Assembly (NCBI GenBank): GCA_947623865.1
Contig: CANQIC010000013.1
Span: 1-36,797, forward strand
Source: an uncultured Clostridia bacterium
GTDB lineage: Bacteria > Bacillota > Clostridia > TANB77 > CAG-508
Direction of reading: 5' to 3'
DNA: 36,797 bases
This document shows, piece by piece, positions 34,303 to 36,797 of the stretch; positions within the stretch are counted from its first letter, which is position 1, and each line of letters begins with the position of its first letter. Below the pieces are notes generated by a model that did not search any database, was not told the origin of the DNA, and saw nothing but the letters and a program-made list of their open reading frames with translations. Both the position numbers and the translations under genes were made by a program.

Positions 34303-35580
34303 TTACATACCTGTTTTAGGAAGTTTTACTTCTATTTTACTTTCACTATTTTTAACACTAAGTTCTGTCTCTTTTTTATTAACATCTATATTTGGTTCTT
34401 CTTTAGAATTAACTACACTAACAGTTGCTTTTTCATTAAGATCTAAATTGACTTTAATAAGTTTATTATATAATTCATATCCTTCTAATGTTCTAGTTTC
34501 TCTAATGTAATATGTACCTGGTAATAAATTATCTATTTTTATTTGTCCATTATCATCAGTTATAAGTCCAGTATATAGTACATTCTTATTTTTATCTAAT
34601 AATTCAAATTCAACTCCTTTTAAATTATTTAATCCTGTGTCATCTTTTTTTACAATTATTATTTTTGTCTCATTTTTCGTATAATATACCTTTTTTGCAC
34701 CATTTCCATCTTCATATGTATAACCAGTTAATGCATAATTTTGCAAACTACTGTCTCTTGATTCTCCATATAAAACTGGTTTTGTGGCAACTTCTCCTGA
34801 TACATTAATTGTAAAATTTCCATCTTTTGTTATATTTGTTGTTGGTATTAATATTTTAAACTCTTCATTTGCTTTAAATTCCTTTTTTTCACTATTATTT
34901 TTATCTGTTATTTTAATACCTTCAATATCTAAATTTTTAATTTCTACTACATATTTACTAAAACTAGCATTTGCTGATACAGCAAAAGTTTGTGATACGT
35001 ATTTGTTATCTAAACTATCAATTTGCCATAAACTATTTTTTTGTTTTATTGTAAGTTCTGATGATACTTTTGTAGCTTTAGAACTTCTTGCGTTTTTTAC
35101 TATTTGCTTTAAAGCATTTAGAGTCCTTTCACCTGATTTACCATATTGGCTATTAGCCGAATATTCACTTACATCCCTATTTGTAAGCATGCAGTATACT
35201 GCTTGCTTTGTTGCTAAATATGCTTCTTCTTCACTTTTGCAACCTAATTCTGATATTGTTTTATATGGATAGCCATTTATAATAGCTCTCCATACCATTA
35301 CATTATTTACTAACTTATTTACATCAACTGTTTGGGGAGTTCCTATTTCTACACCCGGTAGATCCCTATTCATACAATATGCAGGATACTCTTTACCATT
35401 TATTTTATATACTGCCATATGTGTATGTATTCCTAATTCATTCCATATAAGTAAAGCATCTGTTTTTTTAGTTGCATATATGTATGCACTATCTATTGGT
35501 GTTGTAGCACTACTTTTTATTGGTATTAAATTTATTAATATTACTATTAAACTAATTATTATTGATATTTTTCTCTTCAA
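34303..35580 (-). CDS. Surface protein with thioester domain and Cna-B domain, LPKTG at the very C-terminus
   Basis: The 425-residue secreted protein starts at a TTG at 35580 behind AAAGGAGG. A signal peptide (about residues 1-25) is followed by a thioester (TQXA-type) domain, with the Cys in AYCMNRDLPGV and the Gln in YLATKQAVYCML that would form a Cys-Gln thioester for covalent host binding. A linker with beta-rich sequence and a Cna-B domain (GVEFELLDKNKNVLYTG, then LLPGTYYIRETRTLEGYEL) follow. The chain ends at VKLPKTGM and stop, so the sorting motif is present but the usual hydrophobic helix and basic tail are absent. The gene begins two bases after the sortase gene and is surely co-transcribed with it. 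The missing anchor suggests truncation or a form released to the medium. Confidence 0.85.
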   Translation of the reverse strand: MKRKISIIISLIVILINLIPIKSSATTPIDSAYIYATKKTDALLIWNELGIHTHMAVYKINGKEYPAYCMNRDLPGVEIGTPQTVDVNKLVNNVMVWRAIINGYPYKTISELGCKSEEEAYLATKQAVYCMLTNRDVSEYSANSQYGKSGERTLNALKQIVKNARSSKATKVSSELTIKQKNSLWQIDSLDNKYVSQTFAVSANASFSKYVVEIKNLDIEGIKITDKNNSEKKEFKANEEFKILIPTTNITKDGNFTINVSGEVATKPVLYGESRDSSLQNYALTGYTYEDGNGAKKVYYTKNETKIIIVKKDDTGLNNLKGVEFELLDKNKNVLYTGLITDDNGQIKIDNLLPGTYYIRETRTLEGYELYNKLIKVNLDLNEKATVSVVNSKEEPNIDVNKKETELSVKNSESKIEVKLPKTGM

Positions 35581-35582
35581 AA

Positions 35583-36164
35583 TTATTCCTCCTTTATTTC
35601 TATTCCTTGTATGCAAAGTCTTTGATTTGCTTTGTTCTCTACACAAGTTATTAATGTTATTTTATTTTCTTTTGTTTTTTGCAAATACGACCAATTTGTA
35701 TCTTCTATGACTGTAATTATTTCTACAGTATATGTCTTTATTCCATATTTAGTTTTATATATTATTTTATCTCCTTTCCTTAGCTTTTTAAGTTTTGAGA
35801 AATAATTAATAGGATATCCTCTATTATGAGCTGCAAGTCCCACGTTTCCTTCCCATTTAGAGGTGTTTTCAAAATGTCCTACATATTCCATCATTACTTC
35901 TTGACTTGTTCCTTCAGATATTGGAGCTACTAAATTTATTTTTGGAATCTCAACTTGCCAAATTTCTTCTTCATCACCTTCTTTTGTTATTTCTGATTCT
36001 TCTTTTGATTGAACTTTTTTCATGATTTCTTTGTTTTTATATTCGTTATTTATTTCTATTATACCTATTGTTTTAGCTTTTAAATAATCGTATACTTCAT
36101 TTAATTTATTTATTGAAACCTCAAGCACTATAAAAATACATAAAGATATTATTAAAGAAATCAC
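35583..36164 (-). CDS. Class D sortase
   Basis: The protein has an N-terminal membrane helix (ISLIISLCIFIVLEV), a coiled stretch and a sortase barrel. The catalytic His is in VGLAAHNRGY, the Cys in ITLITCVENK (a TLxTC motif) and the Arg in NQRLCIQG. EIWQVEIPKINLVAPISEG is typical of small clostridial class D sortases. It joins LPXTG proteins to the wall or polymerises them. The GTG at 36164 is the only standard start, but it has no ribosome site and would cut the helix short. The frame is open to a CTG at 36194 placed ten bases behind AGAGGTGAT, so the true start is uncertain. Both genes beside it encode LPXTG proteins. Confidence 0.88.
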   Translation of the reverse strand: MISLIISLCIFIVLEVSINKLNEVYDYLKAKTIGIIEINNEYKNKEIMKKVQSKEESEITKEGDEEEIWQVEIPKINLVAPISEGTSQEVMMEYVGHFENTSKWEGNVGLAAHNRGYPINYFSKLKKLRKGDKIIYKTKYGIKTYTVEIITVIEDTNWSYLQKTKENKITLITCVENKANQRLCIQGIEIKEE

Positions 36165-36275
36165 AAAAATATTTCTACTAGTATAATTAATCAGATAGGC
36201 ATCACCTCTTAAATATTAAATTTTATAAATTTGGATTTTAAAAAGATAAAAACTTTTTAAGATATAAATTTGATT

Positions 36276-36298
36276 TAAATTGCAAGATCTGCAATTTA
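36276..36298. other. Perfect palindrome upstream of the sortase gene
   Basis: TAAATTGCA-AGATC-TGCAATTTA has 9-bp arms. There is no T run, so it may be an operator or RNA hairpin in the leader of the sortase gene. No other feature is clear in 36195-36380. Confidence 0.35.
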
Positions 36299-36380
36299 GA
36301 ACATTTTTATTTTACTACCTTGATTAATATTTGTAAAGAATTTTCCATCGACAAATTTTGACAGTTACTAGAACAACAAT

Positions 36381-36413
36381 AAAAAATTAAGAGCTTTCAT
36401 CTAGAAAGCTCTT
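36381..36413 (-). terminator. Terminator of the LPYTG protein gene
   Basis: AAGAGCTTTC pairs perfectly with GAAAGCTCTT across five bases, followed on the minus strand by TTTTTTATTG, nine bases past the stop. Confidence 0.85.
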
Positions 36414-36421
36414 AGTTTACA

Positions 36422-36797
36422 CTATATATTTCTATATCTTCTATATGCAACATATGAAATTCCTGATATTATTGTTAGTAATACTATTGAAACTCCTATA
36501 ACTCCACTTCCTGTATATGGTAACTTGTCTTCTGCTTCTGTATTTGCCCCTGTTTTTGTTACACTTCCACTGTTTGTACTGTTTCCACTTTGACTACTGT
36601 TATTCGTATTATTGCTATTCGAGTTGTTATTATTTTTGTTGTTATTTCCATTATTACCTGAATTATTATTAGAATTGCTGTTACTCGAGTTGCTATTTCC
36701 TGAGTTATTACTGTTTTGGCTGTTATCTCCTGTATTGTTGTTACCTGAATTATTATTACTATCTGCTACTATTTCTACTTCATATGTTGTTGTTTTT
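36422..36797 (-). CDS. LPYTG cell-wall-anchored protein, C-terminal part (runs off the window)
   Basis: The last 124 residues of a minus-strand gene whose start lies beyond 36797. After TTTYEVEIVADS comes a low-complexity spacer of about 70 residues, mostly Asn, Ser and Gly. Then come EAEDKLPYTGSG, a hydrophobic helix (VIGVSIVLLTIISGISYVAY) and the basic end RRYRNI. This is a complete sorting signal for a sortase. The sequence that reaches the window edge (beta-strand-like, ending in a Val-Glu-Ile strand) may be the end of a Cna-B or Big domain, but too little is present to say. It is upstream of the sortase and thioester protein genes, with its own terminator. Confidence 0.85.
   Translation of the reverse strand, partial: KTTTYEVEIVADSNNNSGNNNTGDNSQNSNNSGNSNSSNSNSNNNSGNNGNNNKNNNNSNSNNTNNSSQSGNSTNSGSVTKTGANTEAEDKLPYTGSGVIGVSIVLLTIISGISYVAYRRYRNI

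Noticed and set aside
36450-36760. CRISPR or tandem DNA repeat in the Asn/Ser-rich stretch
   Set aside because: The DNA is low-complexity coding sequence for a wall spacer before LPYTG, without regular repeat length or spacers. No CRISPR array is seen anywhere in the window.

Overview
The window reads as one stretch of chromosome from a very AT-rich, spore-forming, anaerobic Clostridia-type Firmicute, probably a gut lineage. The evidence is strong AGGAGG-type ribosome sites, TTGACA/TATAAT promoters, pyruvate formate-lyase with its activase, Spo0A, a SpoIVFA/SpoIVFB pair, a YyaC-like sporulation protein, FtsEX with M23 hydrolases, and a class D sortase with LPXTG proteins. Nearly all genes lie on the minus strand. 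The exceptions are a DUF1385-like membrane protein (1278-2189), pflB, pflA and an acyl-ACP thioesterase.

Layout: a broken Ogt-like fragment, an HD-domain protein, the DUF1385-like gene and tRNA-Leu(UAA) (1-2.5 kb); mltG and an SH3/GH18-like protein (2.6-4.9 kb); pflB-pflA (5.1-8.5 kb); patatin, S41 protease, two EnvC-like M23 proteins and ftsX-ftsE (8.5-14.7 kb); split transketolase with a PHP phosphoesterase between the halves (15.1-18.1 kb); rpsF-ssb-rpsR (18.3-19.4 kb); a prepilin-like protein, spoIVFB-spoIVFA, a small membrane protein, yyaC, an ATPase-F-like protein, an amidase and a long U32 peptidase (19.5-26.1 kb); thioesterase, plsC, patatin remnant, spo0A, yigZ, a BaiN/HI0933 flavoprotein, a YnbB-type PLP enzyme and a CorC-type CBS protein (26.2-34.2 kb); and a surface module of thioester/Cna-B protein, sortase and the end of an LPYTG protein (34.3-36.8 kb).

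The main discovery is a recurrent reading-frame break. Nine otherwise well-conserved genes are each interrupted exactly once, always at an in-frame CGG followed by A or G. In every case skipping the C (+1) restores the family sequence and reads GGA or GGG as glycine, usually a conserved one. The genes are the SH3/GH18 protein, patatin, both transketolase halves, spoIVFA, the U32 peptidase, yigZ, the HI0933 protein and ynbB. I found no other in-frame CGG in these minus-strand genes or in pflB, pflA and the thioesterase. A tenth candidate is a tiny ORF with its own promoter. The simplest reading is that CGG has no normal decoder here and that CGGR works as a programmed +1 frameshift (or quadruplet glycine) signal. 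The only gene using CGG as arginine is the DUF1385-like gene, which may be a recent arrival.

A second pattern is a family of five intergenic palindromic elements (7453, 17173, 21650, 30112, 31479). They share ends close to ATAAATTGTNNTTTG but have three different foldable interiors, and several supply or abut the stop codon of the neighbouring gene.
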